Assembly (NCBI RefSeq): GCF_014898055.3
Contig: NW_023603184.1
Span: 113,202,615 to 113,266,614 of the forward strand
Origin: Talpa occidentalis
Taxonomy: Eukaryota > Chordata > Mammalia > Eulipotyphla > Talpidae
DNA length: 64,000 bases
Reading direction: 5' to 3'
Of this stretch, positions 34,961-46,397 are shown piece by piece. A program made the position numbers and the translations under genes. Under the pieces are notes generated by a model. It worked only from the letters and a program-made list of their open reading frames with translations. It was not told where the DNA came from and searched no databases. Position 1 is the first letter of the stretch, and each line of letters begins with the position of its first letter.

Positions 34961-34976
34961 ATTTTATGATCTTTTT

Positions 34977-35246
34977 AAGGATTTATTTTTATTTACCTAT
35001 ACGTACAAGAACTAGAGTGTAAGCCAGAGATGTGGGGGGTGAGAGTTTTCACCAGAGACAGAGTGGGGAGCAGAACATGCAGATCTACCGAAATATACTG
35101 CTAAGGGGAGCAGCAGGTGATACAGGAGAGGTCTGCTGTGCCATATGTGGGTTAGCTCCCTGGCTAGGGATCAAACTCATGTCACAGTGACTGGCGATAG
35201 CCTGATAGTGCTGAGACTTTAATGCCTGCGCCACCAGGGAAGCTCC
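34977..35246 (-). mobile_element. tRNA-derived SINE, older subfamily (cluster member 1)
   Basis: Minus-strand copy with a GGAGCTTCCCTGGTGGCGCAGG head, an extra-diverged promoter region and a TCTTGTACGTATAGGTAAAT tail. Bounded by TATGATCTTTTT (34965) and TATGATATTTTT (35247). Confidence 0.87.
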
Positions 35247-35261
35247 TATGATATTTTTTTT

Positions 35262-35538
35262 ACGTTTTTTTTTAAGATTTATTTATTTATTTATTTATAC
35301 AAGAGCTGGGGTACAGGCCAGAGATGGGGGGCGTGAGAGAATCCACCAGAGACAGGGTGGGGAACAGAACAGGCAGACTGACTGAAATACACTGCTGAGG
35401 GGAGCAGCAGGCGAGGCAGGAGAGGTCTGCCTCACCATGTGGGTTTCTCCCTGGCCGGCCGGGAGAACTCGTGCTGCAGAGGCTGTGGATTGCTTCATAG
35501 TGCTGTGCTTAACCCCTTGCGCCACCAAGGAGGCCCCC
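35262..35538 (-). mobile_element. tRNA-derived SINE, older subfamily (cluster member 2)
   Basis: Minus-strand copy with a GGGGGCCTCCTTGGTGGCGCAAGGGGTTAA head and an AGCTCTTGTATAAATAAATA tail. Bounded on the head side by TATGATATTTTC (35539) and on the tail side by TATGATATTTTT (35247), so it shares the target string with its neighbour. Confidence 0.9.
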
Positions 35539-35570
35539 TATGATATTTTCTTAAAGAATATATATGTCTG

Positions 35571-35845
35571 GGGCCTCCCCGGTGGCACAGCAGGTTGAGC
35601 ACAGGGCCGCGCTGTGAAGCTGTCCACAGCCTCTGCAGCACCTGTTCAATCCCTGCCTGCCAGGGAGATTCCCACATGGCACAGCCGACCTCTCCTGTCG
35701 CGCCCGCTGCTGCTCCCCTCAGCAGTGTCTTCGGTCTGTCTGCCTGTTCTGCTTCCCGCTTTGTCTCTGGTGAATTCTCTCACCCTCCCGTGCCTCTGGC
35801 CTGTACCCCAGCTCTTGTATAAATAAATAAATAAATCTTAAAAAA
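35571..35845 (+). mobile_element. Young-type SINE with perfect 18-bp target repeats (cluster member 3)
   Basis: Head GGGCCTCCCCGGTGGCACAG; the promoter region carries a 'gcacagggccgcgctgtg' variant that differs from other copies. B box TGTTCAATCCCT, full body and a (AAAT)n tail. AAAGAATATATATGTCTG is identical at 35553-35570 and 35846-35863. Confidence 0.95.
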
Positions 35846-35863
35846 AAAGAATATATATGTCTG

Positions 35864-36130
35864 TAGTAGTTTTTTATGCTGTGTAACAAATTATCACAAA
35901 CCTAATGACTTAAAACAACACACATTTATCATCTTACAGTTCCCATTGTTCAGGAATATGGTATATGGGTTAGCTGGTTGATCAAATTCTCACAAGATTG
36001 CAATCAAGGTGTTGGCCAGGACTGGAGTCTTATCTGATATTCAGGATTCTCTTTCAAAGTCACCTGGTTGACAGATTTCATTTCCTTGCACATGTGAGAC
36101 TCATGATAGCATGCATACTCAAGATCCAAC
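35864..36130 (+). mobile_element. MLT1-like (ERVL-MaLR) LTR fragment
   Basis: 'tgctgtgtaacaaattatca', 'cttaaaacaacacacattta', 'gttagctggttgatcaaatt' and 'gcaatcaaggtgttggccag' follow the 5' half of MLT1 LTRs in order. Diverged and old. The 3' half is not recognised. Confidence 0.8.
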
Positions 36131-36259
36131 ACGGAATCTCTGACTTCAGTCAGTTTATTCAGAATTGTATATAATGTAACATAATCAGCATCATAACATA
36201 TAATGTAACTTAATAAAGGAGTACTTACCCCCTCATATTCACAGATTTTGCCCACACTC

Positions 36260-37600
36260 AAGATGAAGGAATTATTCAGAGCATATACACCAGCACGCAG
36301 ATTTCTTGGGAGTCATCTTAGAATTCTTCCTAATGCAGTATCTCAAGGTTCTCAAACTCTGACGAAAGGCAGGTATAAGGACAATTATTTAAAGCAATGT
36401 GATATGAACTATGTTAGATGTGTGTTTTTGTTTAGTTTCACCAAAAAGTAATGCAGACAGAAGACCTTGGTGCGGTCTAGTTTGAGATGATTCCAAGTTG
36501 CTCATGTGAGACAGGGAAAGGAGAAAGGCCAATATAAAAAGTACATTAAAGAGCAGTTTACTGTTCTAGGTAAATCCCATTACAGACTCCCAGAGAACCA
36601 CATGAAATGTGCATCATCATTGTCCCATGCAGATAGAAAAGCTGAAACATTTATTCACTGAATTCTACCCACTAGTCACCAGCCTTCTCTCCTACTCTTC
36701 TAGGTTGCCACTGTGTATGGCAAGCTTCAGTGGTGCCATAGAAATCCCTCAAACAGTGAAGAACAGAAATGCAATTGCTTGAGATGCAAAGAAAAGAGTG
36801 TGTCAGAAACTCCCTACCCCGATTGCAGGTAGCTCAAAGTTGGCCATGTAACAATATTGAATGGAACATTAGGAACATGCTACAAGGTGTGTACAGGGTA
36901 TCCTATGCTTTTTAAGAGTTCAAGCTATGCTACTTCATACCTCATATTTATTACAAATAGGAAAAGTAGTGTTCATCCTTTGTTTTGTAGCAGCTGGCCT
37001 ATAGGCAACACACATCCCAAGTGGCAAGAGTGGCAAGCTCCTCAGCCTGGGAACTCCTTTATACAAGCTAAATAGTAATCGCATCATTCCTGTTTTTACA
37101 ATGTTAGTGTTATTTTAGGTTTTGTACTATTTAGTATGATTTCATGGTTATTATTAGGATCCGGAATGCTCAAAAGTTTTCCTTATAAATTAATAGGAAT
37201 TGTTTCTTTGCTTTAAGTTATTTCAGTTTACATAAGGCTTCATAGGGAATCCACCGGAATGGTATCAGAGTGAAGTCATCAGACTCACCTCCAACATATA
37301 TGCACAACTAAACTGCAGCATAATAAACTTACTAATAAGTGAAAAATAGACAGATGATTACAGCATACAACAGGACAAATGGTCCAATGGAAGGCGGAAG
37401 GAAATGCTTTAATTGAACTGTTTGCAATACTACTCAGTATAGAAGTGGACATGGAAGTATACCCGCTGATGTTACTGACGCGGGACCCCCTATCCGCACT
37501 GAGAACTTTGGAGACCACAGGTGCTATGGGAAGCAATTAACTCGGCCCAAAATGCTCAGGAAAGGCCTAGAAGCTTAGATGACCTCTACGTTAAATGTTG
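36260..37600. other. Intergenic DNA, unassigned
   Basis: Moderate GC for this window and several short open frames, none with a recognisable domain. The CpG-bearing stretch around 37.45-37.55 kb might be part of an old LTR. Nothing is firm. Confidence 0.35.
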
Positions 37601-37604
37601 AAGG

Positions 37605-38075
37605 AAGATATGATAGTTGATATCATATTTCAACTTGAGTGGGCAACAGGGAGCCCAAATATTTGGTTTAACATTATGCTGGGTATGTGTGAAGGTATTT
37701 CTGGATGAGAGCAACATTCGCTTCATAAACTGGTTAAAACAGAATGCCTTCCCTAATGTAGATGGATCATATCGAATCCACTAAAGTCCTAAATAGAACA
37801 AGAAGGTGGAGAGAATTAGCACTCTTCAGTTGGGATATAGTTTTTTCCTACCTTTGGACCTGGACTGGAATTTATACTATTAATTCTCCTAGTTCTCAGA
37901 GCTTCAGACTAGGACTCTAACTATGCCATCTTCTTCTTCAGCTTGATGACTGCAGATCTGGGACTTTTCATCCTCCGTAACAATGTAAGTCAGTTTTTCA
38001 TGACAAATCAAGTCTTTATGTGGATATCTTCTATTGTTTCTGTTTCTCTGGAGAACTCAGGCTAATACAGAAGCA
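37605..38075 (+). mobile_element. Ancient mammalian interspersed repeat (LTR-like, family not certain)
   Basis: 'caacttgagtgggcaacagg', 'gcccaaatatttggtttaac', 'gccttccctaatgtagatgg', 'tgactgcagatctgggactt' and 'ctgtttctctggagaactca' follow, in order, a widespread old repeat whose usual end reads TTTCTCTGGAGAACCCTGACTAATAC. I recognise the sequence class but not the name with confidence. Confidence 0.6.
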
Positions 38076-38868
38076 TAGACACTTATAATGAGATTAAGAA
38101 GGAATAATACTATTCTAGGTAGAGTAAAGAACACATATGAGGGTATCATGTAGAATTCAGGCAAACTCAGAGAACTAAAGTAGATTGACTTGTATTGACA
38201 GGGGCCAAAGTGGACGTACACACATATAAGAACTGAAAAAGCAGGCAAGAATCTGAGAGTGAGTCTCCTGACTTTACACCTAGAAGGAAATGGGAAGTTA
38301 AAGGATTTTAAACAGAAGTATGAAGTCATACAAGGGATTTTATGATACCATCATGGCAATTGCTTTGTAAGAGCAAAAGGATTCTCTGCTAAATATTGTT
38401 AAATATCAAGTGCCTTGAGCTCAGTGACATTTAACAAAGAAAGATTTAGTCAAAAGGTCACAACCTTGAAGTCAAGCAGAGAGGAGTTTAAAGCTACTTG
38501 GTAAGTTCGTTACAAAAATAAGATTGCTTATACATAAAGCTTCTAGCACAATGTATGACAAACAGTATGTGCTAAAATAAATAAATAAGCTCCCTTCTTC
38601 TCTGAAAAAAGATAAATAGAACATATGAATTTATCTGAGAATAAGAGAAAAAAATTAATTGGTTAAAGTGCTAATCCTTGAAAACTGATTTTTAGGTACC
38701 CCTGGTGAACAATTGTGCCCAACAAATGAAAGCAATAGCCTATATATTCAGAATTTGTAGCCAACAAACTGAAACTTTGAATAATGCTAGCCCATGTTCT
38801 TGCTGGTATATATTATCTGGGATTGAGAAATGTGTGCAGCATATTTAAAGAAGATGCTAATACGAGCC
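38075..38868. other. Intergenic DNA, nothing recognised
   Basis: No gene or repeat could be supported. Confidence 0.4.
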
Positions 38869-39118
38869 AGGCCTCCCTGGTGGTCTAGGGGTTAAGTCTC
38901 AGAGCCATCACCACTGCAGTCTGAGTTCAATCGCTGGCCACATATGGCGCAATAGACCTCTCCTGTCTTGCCTGCTGGTCCCCTTAGCAGTGTATTTCAG
39001 TAAATCTGCCCACTTTGCTCCCCACTCTGTCTCTGGTGAATCCTCTCATCCCCCCACACCGCTGACCTACACCCCAGTTCTTGTATGCATAGATAAAGCA
39101 AATAAAATATTTAAAAAT
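38869..39118 (+). mobile_element. tRNA-derived SINE, old diverged copy
   Basis: Head AGGCCTCCCTGGTGGTCTAGGGGTTAA, B box AGTTCAATCGCTGG, CATATGGCGCAATAGACC, CAGTAAATCTGCC and CCAGTTCTTGTATGCATAGAT. It has a shortened region between the B box and the CATATGGC block. Confidence 0.85.
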
Positions 39119-39894
39119 AATAATACTGTTGAGCCCCAATATTGAGAAAAACTAATAATTTATAATAAGTGTATAATAGCAAATGAGAAAGAAAATATTT
39201 TGTATTAAAATTATTTGATGCTACATCAACTTGCTACCTATTTCTTACATTCTATTCACTTTTTAATCAAGTGTTTGTTATTTAACAAAAAATTTGGATT
39301 TCATAATTAGTGCATAATATTCATGCCTTGTGATTCCTCACAGAAAACAACTTGTTCTGCATGCTTATTTTTTTAATCGCCAATATAGTTAAGAAAATTT
39401 ATTTAAGGCATGAAAAAAATTCTATGCAATGAAAATATAAGACAAATTTTATTTGATATTTCAAGACCCAAAAGAAAAATTACTATTATTAAGAATATAA
39501 AATAAAAGCTAAACCAAACTTTTAAATATTGGGTTTGTTGTATAATTAAGTTAATTCAGTTTTGAGTTACTCTCACAGCGCATCTTTATTTACTTTCATT
39601 CTCCTTTACAAATGTCAGACTTATAGCTTATTTTCAAGTTTCCAATACATACAGCAGTGGTGCTCATCTTGGCTACACATTTCCCATCATCAGGGGACCT
39701 CTTACTAACATTTATGTGTAGCTTTCTGCTCAAATCCATTTTAAAAGAATAGTTGAGAATGGATCCTAGGCAAAAGAAATGTTTTAAATATCTGAATATA
39801 GTGAGAAACTTACAACACTCACAATCCCCTTTCACACTATCACTGTGCTATTCAGGCCTTCAGTATTATTCACCTGGATAAACAGCCACACAAT
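39119..39894. other. AT-rich intergenic DNA, nothing recognised
   Basis: No gene or transposon could be supported. Confidence 0.4.
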
Positions 39895-39900
39895 GTGTCT
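39895..39900 (+). repeat. Target-site duplication of solo LTR, left
   Basis: GTGTCT, repeated exactly at 40254-40259. Confidence 0.85.
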
Positions 39901-40253
39901 TGTCCCAACCCGCGGGATTCGTAGGCACGAAAAGAGAGGGCTGAGGATTGAAATGAGGGGCTTGAGACAACTTGACGCTAGCGGTTGCTTCTTTATTTTT
40001 CCTTTACCTTCTCTTACTTTTACATGTCTTTCTTTTCCCTGTCTTTCTACCTTCCCTGACCTTCTCTCTGCTCCTCTCGCAGTAACCCCCTGACCTTCTC
40101 ATGGTTCTCTTCTTATATCCTGGTAGCTCCTCCCATCGTACCTCCCAGTCTCATTTGATTAACAGGAAAAACCTGTGGTTTCTCAGAAGGCGAAACGGTA
40201 AAGAAAAACTTAATTGATGGCACGTGTGCGCAACACTGCGCATGCTCCGGACA
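39901..40253 (-). mobile_element. Solo LTR of a class II (betaretrovirus-like) endogenous retrovirus
   Basis: 353 bp bounded by TGTCC...GGACA (5-bp inverted termini, TG/CA ends) and by 6-bp direct repeats GTGTCT. A 6-bp target repeat is typical of betaretrovirus-like ERVs. On the minus strand: U3 with GCATGCGCAGTG and CACACGTG, a TATA-like GGATATAAGA (40111-40120), then a purine-rich R, AATAAAG (39991-39997) and a U5 ending CGCGGGTTGGGACA. Part order and spacing fit a complete LTR. No internal retroviral sequence remains, so it arose by LTR-LTR recombination. CpGs survive, suggesting moderate or young age. Confidence 0.88.
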
Positions 40254-40259
40254 GTGTCT
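40254..40259 (+). repeat. Target-site duplication of solo LTR, right
   Basis: GTGTCT. Confidence 0.85.
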
Positions 40260-40707
40260 TCTCTCTACTGCCAGGTTGCATGTTTTAAAAGAGTATGTAT
40301 CAAACCTGAACATGCATGCGAATAACATGAGCAGCTTCTTAACAAGATCTTAAGATGAAAGCTCTAATACAGTAAATCAAATGTAGTTTGAGATGCATTT
40401 CTTTCAACTTCCAAGGTGATGGCTAAAATGCCAATCTATAAATCACTCTTTGAGGATCAGGTCCTAATTTTTATTGTACTAACAAACAAATTGATCATCA
40501 ATTAAAATATATTTTTATTATTTGCCACCATAGTGTGAGTGTAGTATAATTTTAAAGTGAAGCAGAGAAAAGTGAAAGTATATTCTTACAAGCAAGTTGC
40601 ATATGCTATATGTATAGCATAAATATATGATACACATATATGATATCTATATCAGTCCTGTGGAATTCCATAAGTATTTTGATTACTGATAATTCTCTAA
40701 ACCTTTT

Positions 40708-40977
40708 TTTTAAAGCTTTATCTATTTATGCATACAAGAACGGGGCGCAGGCCAGAGGAACCAGGGTGGGTGACAGGATTCACCAGAGACAGAATGAGGA
40801 GCAGAACAGGCAGATCCACCGAAACACACTGCTGAGGAGAGCAGAGGGTGAGGCAAGAGAGGTCCGCCATGCCACATGGGCAGCTCCATGGCCATCCAGG
40901 ATCCGAAATCATGCTGCAGAGGCCACAGACAGCCTCGTAGTGCTGCGCCTAACCCCCTGTGCCACCAGGGAGGCCCC
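40708..40977 (-). mobile_element. tRNA-derived SINE, older subfamily
   Basis: Minus-strand copy with a GGGGCCTCCCTGGTGGCACAGGGGGTTA head and a full body. The tail TTCTTGTATGCATAAATAGA joins TTTAAAAAAA. Imperfect target repeats AATTCTCTAAACCTTTT (40691) and AATTTTCTACAACTTTT (40978). Confidence 0.9.
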
Positions 40978-41541
40978 AATTTTCTACAACTTTTATTCTA
41001 GTCTTTTTTTTACAATTCATTTATATCTTTAAGTTTTTTCCCTAATTTTCCTTTAATTTGAACTATACAATTATTTTCAGCTGATTGGCAAACATATTGT
41101 ATTGATTGCCATACTATATATTAAGACTTTCAGAGTCATGAATAAAACTACTGGCACCACTTCCTAATTCCAGTTACTTTTTGAAATTTTGTTATCTTTC
41201 TTTTTTTCTTTTAAATTCATTTGGCATTTTATATTTTAAAAGCTATATATAATACATACAGCTCAGAGAAAAATTTGATATGAATAGCGAGCCCTATTCC
41301 TTTACAGAGTGGCGCTGTAGGATACAATACTTGTCCCCTGAGCAAGTTCAGAGACCTGTAAACTCAACATGCCAATGATTGACAGATATCACTATACTAT
41401 GTATTTGTTAAAACTAATTTATGACAGGTGAGAGAAAAAAAGAAACAGAATTGGAAGATTAGAAAAATACATTCTAATATACATAGACTTGACTTCATAC
41501 TCTTTGTAGCCATCTATTATTTGGATTTAAAAAAAACTCAG

Positions 41542-41810
41542 GGGGCCTCCCCTGGTGGCGCAGGCAGTTGAGCGCTGCGCTGTGAAGCTGTCCACAGCCT
41601 CTGCAGCGCCAGTCCGATCCCACCCAGCCAGTGAGGGTCCCACATGGCGCAGCAGACCTCTCCTGTCATGCCTGCTGCTCCCCTCAGCAGTGTATTTCGT
41701 CAGTCTGCCTGTTTTGTTCCCCACTCTTTCTCTGGTGAATCCTCTCAACCTCCCACGCATCTGGCCTATACCCCGGTTCTTGTATAAATAAATAAATAAA
41801 TCTTTAAAAA
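41542..41810 (+). mobile_element. tRNA-derived SINE, intermediate subfamily
   Basis: Head GGGGCCTCCCCTGGTGGCGCAGG, then CAGTTGAGCGCTGCGCTGTGAAGC (a form shared with the 63.2-kb copy), full body and (AAAT)n tail. AAAAAACTCAGGG-type flanks at about 41531 and 41811 are the target repeats. Confidence 0.93.
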
Positions 41811-42019
41811 AAAAAACTCAGGGTTGTCTAGAGATTAGTCATGCCATCGAGAAACTAATGCATAACTAACTGGATGCATACACAGTGAAAAAACTCTCCA
41901 GGAATTATTGGCAAATATTATTTAATATTAGAGTAGTCAGATATTTCCTCTGTTTATTGTTGTCTAAAATCCACAAGAAATTATTAATCATTTGGGTTCT
42001 TAATCTTTCAGATTTATAG

Positions 42020-42240
42020 TGGAACTAACCATCTGCTCTCCTCAATCTTCCCTTGCTAACTGCAAATCTTGACATTTAGCTTCCATACTCATCTGAGCCA
42101 ATTCCTTATAATAATTCTTTTTATTAAATATTTAATTTACATCTATAATATACATAAATATTTTTTACATATATATATATTTTAGAGTGAGAAAGAGACT
42201 ACTTGACCTGTTTCTCTGGAGAATCCAAACTAAAATGTAG
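42020..42240 (+). mobile_element. Fragment of the same ancient repeat as 37.6-38.1 kb
   Basis: 'actcatctgagccaattcct', 'tataataattctttttatta' and 'acctgtttctctggagaatc' match the 3' end of that family, with an AT-rich expansion in the middle. Confidence 0.6.
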
Positions 42241-42329
42241 TTCAGTTGGAATAAAGTTTCATTCATGAAAGATGAAAAGTTCTAGACATCTTCCATATAC
42301 CATTATATCTGATAGCATACTATACACCT

Positions 42330-43015
42330 AAAAAGTTAAGAGAGAAAGTGTTGTTGAGGATGTGGAGAAAAGGGAACTTTTCTGCACTGTTGGGAATTTA
42401 TGTAAACTAGTGTGAAGGTATCTCAAAATATTAGAAATAGATCTACTATATGATCCAGCAATTCCACTTCTATCTATCTATCTGAAGAATGCTAATTGGA
42501 ATAAAAATCTAATTGGAAGGGATATGAACACCCCTAGATTCACTGTAGCACTATTTGTGGTGGTCAGGTTATGGAGGCAACCTAAGTGCCCAAGGACAGA
42601 TGAGTGGATTAGGAGGATATGGTATATATACACAATACCCAGCTATAAAAAAAGAACTCTTGCCATTTGCAAAAACATGGATGGAACAGGAGGGGATAAT
42701 ACTAAGCAAAATGTCACAAGGAAAAAGACAAATACCAAATGGTTTGATTTACATGTACAATAGATAGAAACAACAGGTCAGAAAAAAACAAATCAGTATA
42801 CACACTTAAAAGGTCTGACTGCAGAATTGAGACTACCAGAGGATGAGAGGGGTGTGGAAAGCAAGGAGTGGAGGGGGCCAAGTGGACTGCAGTGGAGTAC
42901 TGTGGACACACTGGTGATAGACATGGTCTGGTAACATACATCTGCAAAGGTATGATCCTATTCCTCTGAATCATTTTCAATGTTGTAAATCAATGTTAAT
43001 TTGATTTTTTTTAAA
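42330..43015 (+). mobile_element. 5'-truncated LINE-1 (ORF2 C-terminus and 3' UTR)
   Basis: 'ggatgtggagaaaagggaac', 'tatgatccagcaattccact', 'atggaggcaacctaagtgcc', 'gccatttgcaaaaacatgga' and a GGAGGGGGCC-containing 3' UTR. Short recognisable peptide blocks remain (for example WRQPKCPRTDEWIRRIWYIYT at about 42.57-42.64 kb), but frames are broken. Older than the 14.5-kb L1. A (TCTA)n expansion sits at 42470-42482. Confidence 0.88.
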
Positions 43016-43216
43016 AGGAGATAAATCTCAGGTCATGTGTTCTTACCACAATTTTTAAAAAATAAAAGAAAAAATAGAATTTCCTTAATGCCAATTAATT
43101 TTGAACAATGGCTGAGTAAAACAAGCATACAAATTGCTAAGCTAACACTCTTGAAGAAAATATGACTCAGTTGAATATAGTTCTGATGTTTGTTAATTCT
43201 CTCATTACTTTCTCAG

Positions 43217-43320
43217 TATTTATTTATTTATTTATTTATTGTGGGACCCTCGCGGCGGCTGGGGTACGACCTGGCAGCCTCGTCGCCCAGCGCTCAACAG
43301 CTGCGCCACCAGGGGAGGCC
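43217..43320 (-). mobile_element. Short SINE: tRNA-like head joined directly to AAAT tail
   Basis: Minus strand: GGGCCTCCCCTGGTGGCGCAG, CTGTTGAGCGCTGGGCGACGAGGC, GGTCGTACCCCAGCC and GAGGGTCCCAC, then immediately (AATA)n. The approximately 150-bp body (CAGACCTCTCC to TGTACCC) is absent. TCAGTATTTA flanks both sides. CpG-rich, so probably young. Confidence 0.88.
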
Positions 43321-43324
43321 CTTT

Positions 43325-45020
43325 GTCAGTATTTAAACTACATTAGATTTTACTATTTATAGGTTTGATCACTAAAAAATAAGGAGCTTTGCATTAAGAT
43401 CTTTTAAGACTGGACACTAACTATTAAATGGATACTATTAAATAGTAAGTATTAAATTATAGGAAGTGTTTTCAGAAGCAGGCAGCTACCATTCCCTCAT
43501 CAGTTATTAGTGCCAGAGTGTAAATATCATGAGAGTAGCAGTTTTAATATTTAAAGTCATCACCAGAATCACAAACACATCACAAGTTATTACACCTCTG
43601 AAAACTTGAAAGTGTAACCTGAGAGTCTTTCCAGCCTGAAATGAAATACAAGAAATGAAGTAAATTACAAATACGTCCCCTGCCTGAAGTTAGAAAGCTC
43701 ATGAATTACTATGCCAGAGCCCCTAAGCCCTGGATATTACTGTAAACCTCATCTACTTTGTTGTTATGCACAACACTATTTATAATATCAAAGTAATATG
43801 ATATTTGGTATTTTCCCCTGTAATTCCAGCATTCATAATAGTAATAGTTTTCTTCTCAAACCACCCTTGAGAAAAAACACACATTAACATGATCATAATG
43901 AAGTCACTGGAGGACTACTGTTGCTTAGGAACATCAAAGAATTCTAGCAGGGACTGAGGATTTATTATCATATGAGCCATTGAAATCAGCAATTGGGTGC
44001 TTTTCCTTTGATTAGATGCTATATATCAATGTGGCATCTCTAATACTTCTCAGTTAAGTTGATAAATGAAATCAATTTTATATTACATTATTCAGTGTCT
44101 GCTGTTTAATTTGGGAAGAAAATCGTACCGTTATAAATTTGAAAATACAAACTAGAGAAATACAAACACAAGCTAACAAGCCACTGGTTTTCTGTTGCAT
44201 TTTTACTATTTTCTGTTTTGCTCACTGTTTCTTTTAGTTTTCCTTGTCACCTTTCCTCTTTACCAGAGAAAACACAGAATTGACACATTTCCCAAAGGCT
44301 ATTGATGCATGAGTACTACTCAAAGGGCCTCTTCGGATTACTAACATATTATGTGCCATGACTATTTATGCTTACAATTGTAGAAATAAATGGTTCAGAT
44401 TTCAGATTTTCATGAAATATACAAGTCTTCAAACTCAGAATGATATGTAATTTAAAAGTGGCATCTTAATGTGGAAAAAAAAAAAAAACATTTCAACCAT
44501 CTGCTTTGTCAGCTAACCTTTACAGTTGTGTGCCAAATCATTTTTCTCAGATTAGCTTAACATATTTCGTCAGTTTTGGAGGAACACAGCTCATCTTGTG
44601 TTCCATTTAAAACCTATCCATTCATGTAGAACACAAAATGTCTCACAAGAGTCTAACTAATTGCTCCCACCCTCTTTTTTGTATTTTGTGAATCATTGTT
44701 ATGATGAAAGGATGGTAGAAAAAAGAAGGGGGAGAAGAACTATTGGGTATTTTACAAAGTCAATCTCTGAGAAAACAGAGTGAAATTAATGTTTCCTACT
44801 TGATTTCAAATACCAGATTATTACGATGAGTTAAAAAGCACTTTGTTATACTATTTAGAAATTTACCTAAGAGAATATAACTCTGGGTATAAGTCTAAAA
44901 ATAATGACTTTCTCACATCATAGTTTAAAAGTTTTCTAATAATCAAAATATAATAAATGATCCTGACATACAATGGTTCATTCTTATCTCAGGTGAATCT
45001 ACTTTTATAAACAGCTGGTT
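43325..45020. other. Intergenic DNA, nothing recognised
   Basis: 1.7 kb without a supportable gene or transposon; a poly(A) run lies at 44476-44488. Confidence 0.4.
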
Positions 45021-45029
45021 TAATCTTTT

Positions 45030-45470
45030 TTTTTTTCAGTTAGTCAACAAATATTTACTGAGTGGCTTACTGTGTGCAACACACTGCCAGAGATGCTGAA
45101 AATGAAGCTGGGAACAATATTGAGAAAAACCCTGTCCTCTTAGAGTTTTCTTTCTAGTAAGAAAGGTCAGACAAATGAAAAGTAAATAAACAATGTCACA
45201 CAGTGATAAGTTCTTTTAGGAAAAATATAAGTATGGAATAGAGCATTAGGAAGGAGAGCTTTCACTTTAAGAGTGAACAAAGTTTTTCTGAAGAGATGAT
45301 GCTTGAGCAGAGACCTGAATGAAATAAGGAAGTGAGCTATATAACTCCTGGGAAAACCACATTCCAGAGAGTTGGAGCGGAAAGTACAAAGGTCCTGAGG
45401 TGGACGCCTGGAATATTCAAAAACAGCAAGATTACTGTGACTATACAATGAGTCAAGAGAAAAAGCACGA
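45030..45470 (-). mobile_element. Ancient LINE 3' relic, antisense
   Basis: 'caacaaatatttactgagtg', 'caacacactgccagagatgc', 'ttagagttttctttctagta', 'gagcagagacctgaatgaaa' and 'gtacaaaggtcctgaggtgg' follow in order the reverse of the ancient LINE 3' UTR seen forward at 22.4-23.7 kb. Confidence 0.75.
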
Positions 45471-45867
45471 AACAGTACAGGTCAAATAACTAGCCAAGAG
45501 CAAAATCACTATCTTTTACCATCACTGTCTTTTGCCCATCAATCTGATGATGGAGGACAGTGACTATTCACTTATTTCTAAACCTCCTTTACTACTAGGA
45601 AAGAAACTTCTAACCTAGTGTTGACTAAAAAAGACTTCCTTTGATTCAGGTTGTAGATTCAACTGAGCCTGGAGAAAACAGGCTATCATCACTCAGATGG
45701 AGGTATATACCAAGATTGGTCTAAAAAGACTTTCACTAAACTATTTCCTCTTTTTCAGGATGCCAGAATGAGACCTCTGGTTTGCACTGAGGAAGGGCAC
45801 CTCTCTTACATATGCTATGCAAAATAAGCAATATAGGAAACCAGACACAAGGTCAAAGACAAACTTT

Positions 45868-46136
45868 TTTTTTCAAAGATTTGCTTATTTATGCATGCAA
45901 GAGCTGGGGTACAGGCCAGAGATGAGGGCCTGAGAGGTTTCAGCAGAGACAGAGTGGAGAACAGAACAGGCAGACTGACCGAAATACACTGTTGAGGGGA
46001 GAAGCGGGCGAGTCAGGAGAGGTCTGCCTCGCCATGTGGGTAGCTCTCTGTCCTGCCGGGGATCAAACTCATGCTGCAGAGGCTGCGGATTGCTTCATAG
46101 AGCTGTGCTTTACCCTTTGCGCCACCAGGGAGGCCC
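45868..46136 (-). mobile_element. tRNA-derived SINE, older subfamily, 14-bp target repeats
   Basis: Minus-strand copy with a GGGCCTCCCTGGTGGCGCAAAGGG head, body intact and an AGCTCTTGCATGCATAAATAAG tail. CAAAGACAAACTTT is exact at 45854-45867 and 46137-46150. Confidence 0.94.
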
Positions 46137-46149
46137 CAAAGACAAACTT

Positions 46150-46390
46150 TAACCAAACCCTTGAAAGCTGACCATGGAACTGAGGTATCCAGAGCGAGAG
46201 GGGAGAAGGAGGGTTGGTGCAGAGGAGAGGACAGGCTGGGGAAAGGGCACAATGAACTGTAGTGGAGGATTGAGTGCTTTGGTGATGGGTGCTCTATTGT
46301 AATTGCACATGGGGGGAAGGGATCCTAAGCGACCAAAACACTGACAAGGATATAAATGAATGATACCTCAATAAAGAATTTATTAATAAT
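46150..46390 (+). mobile_element. LINE-1-like 3' UTR fragment
   Basis: 'ggcacaatgaactgtagtgg' and 'aaatgaatgatacctcaataaag' resemble the 3' UTR of the 42.3-kb L1 and other L1 ends. Confidence 0.5.
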
Positions 46391-46397
46391 AAAAACA

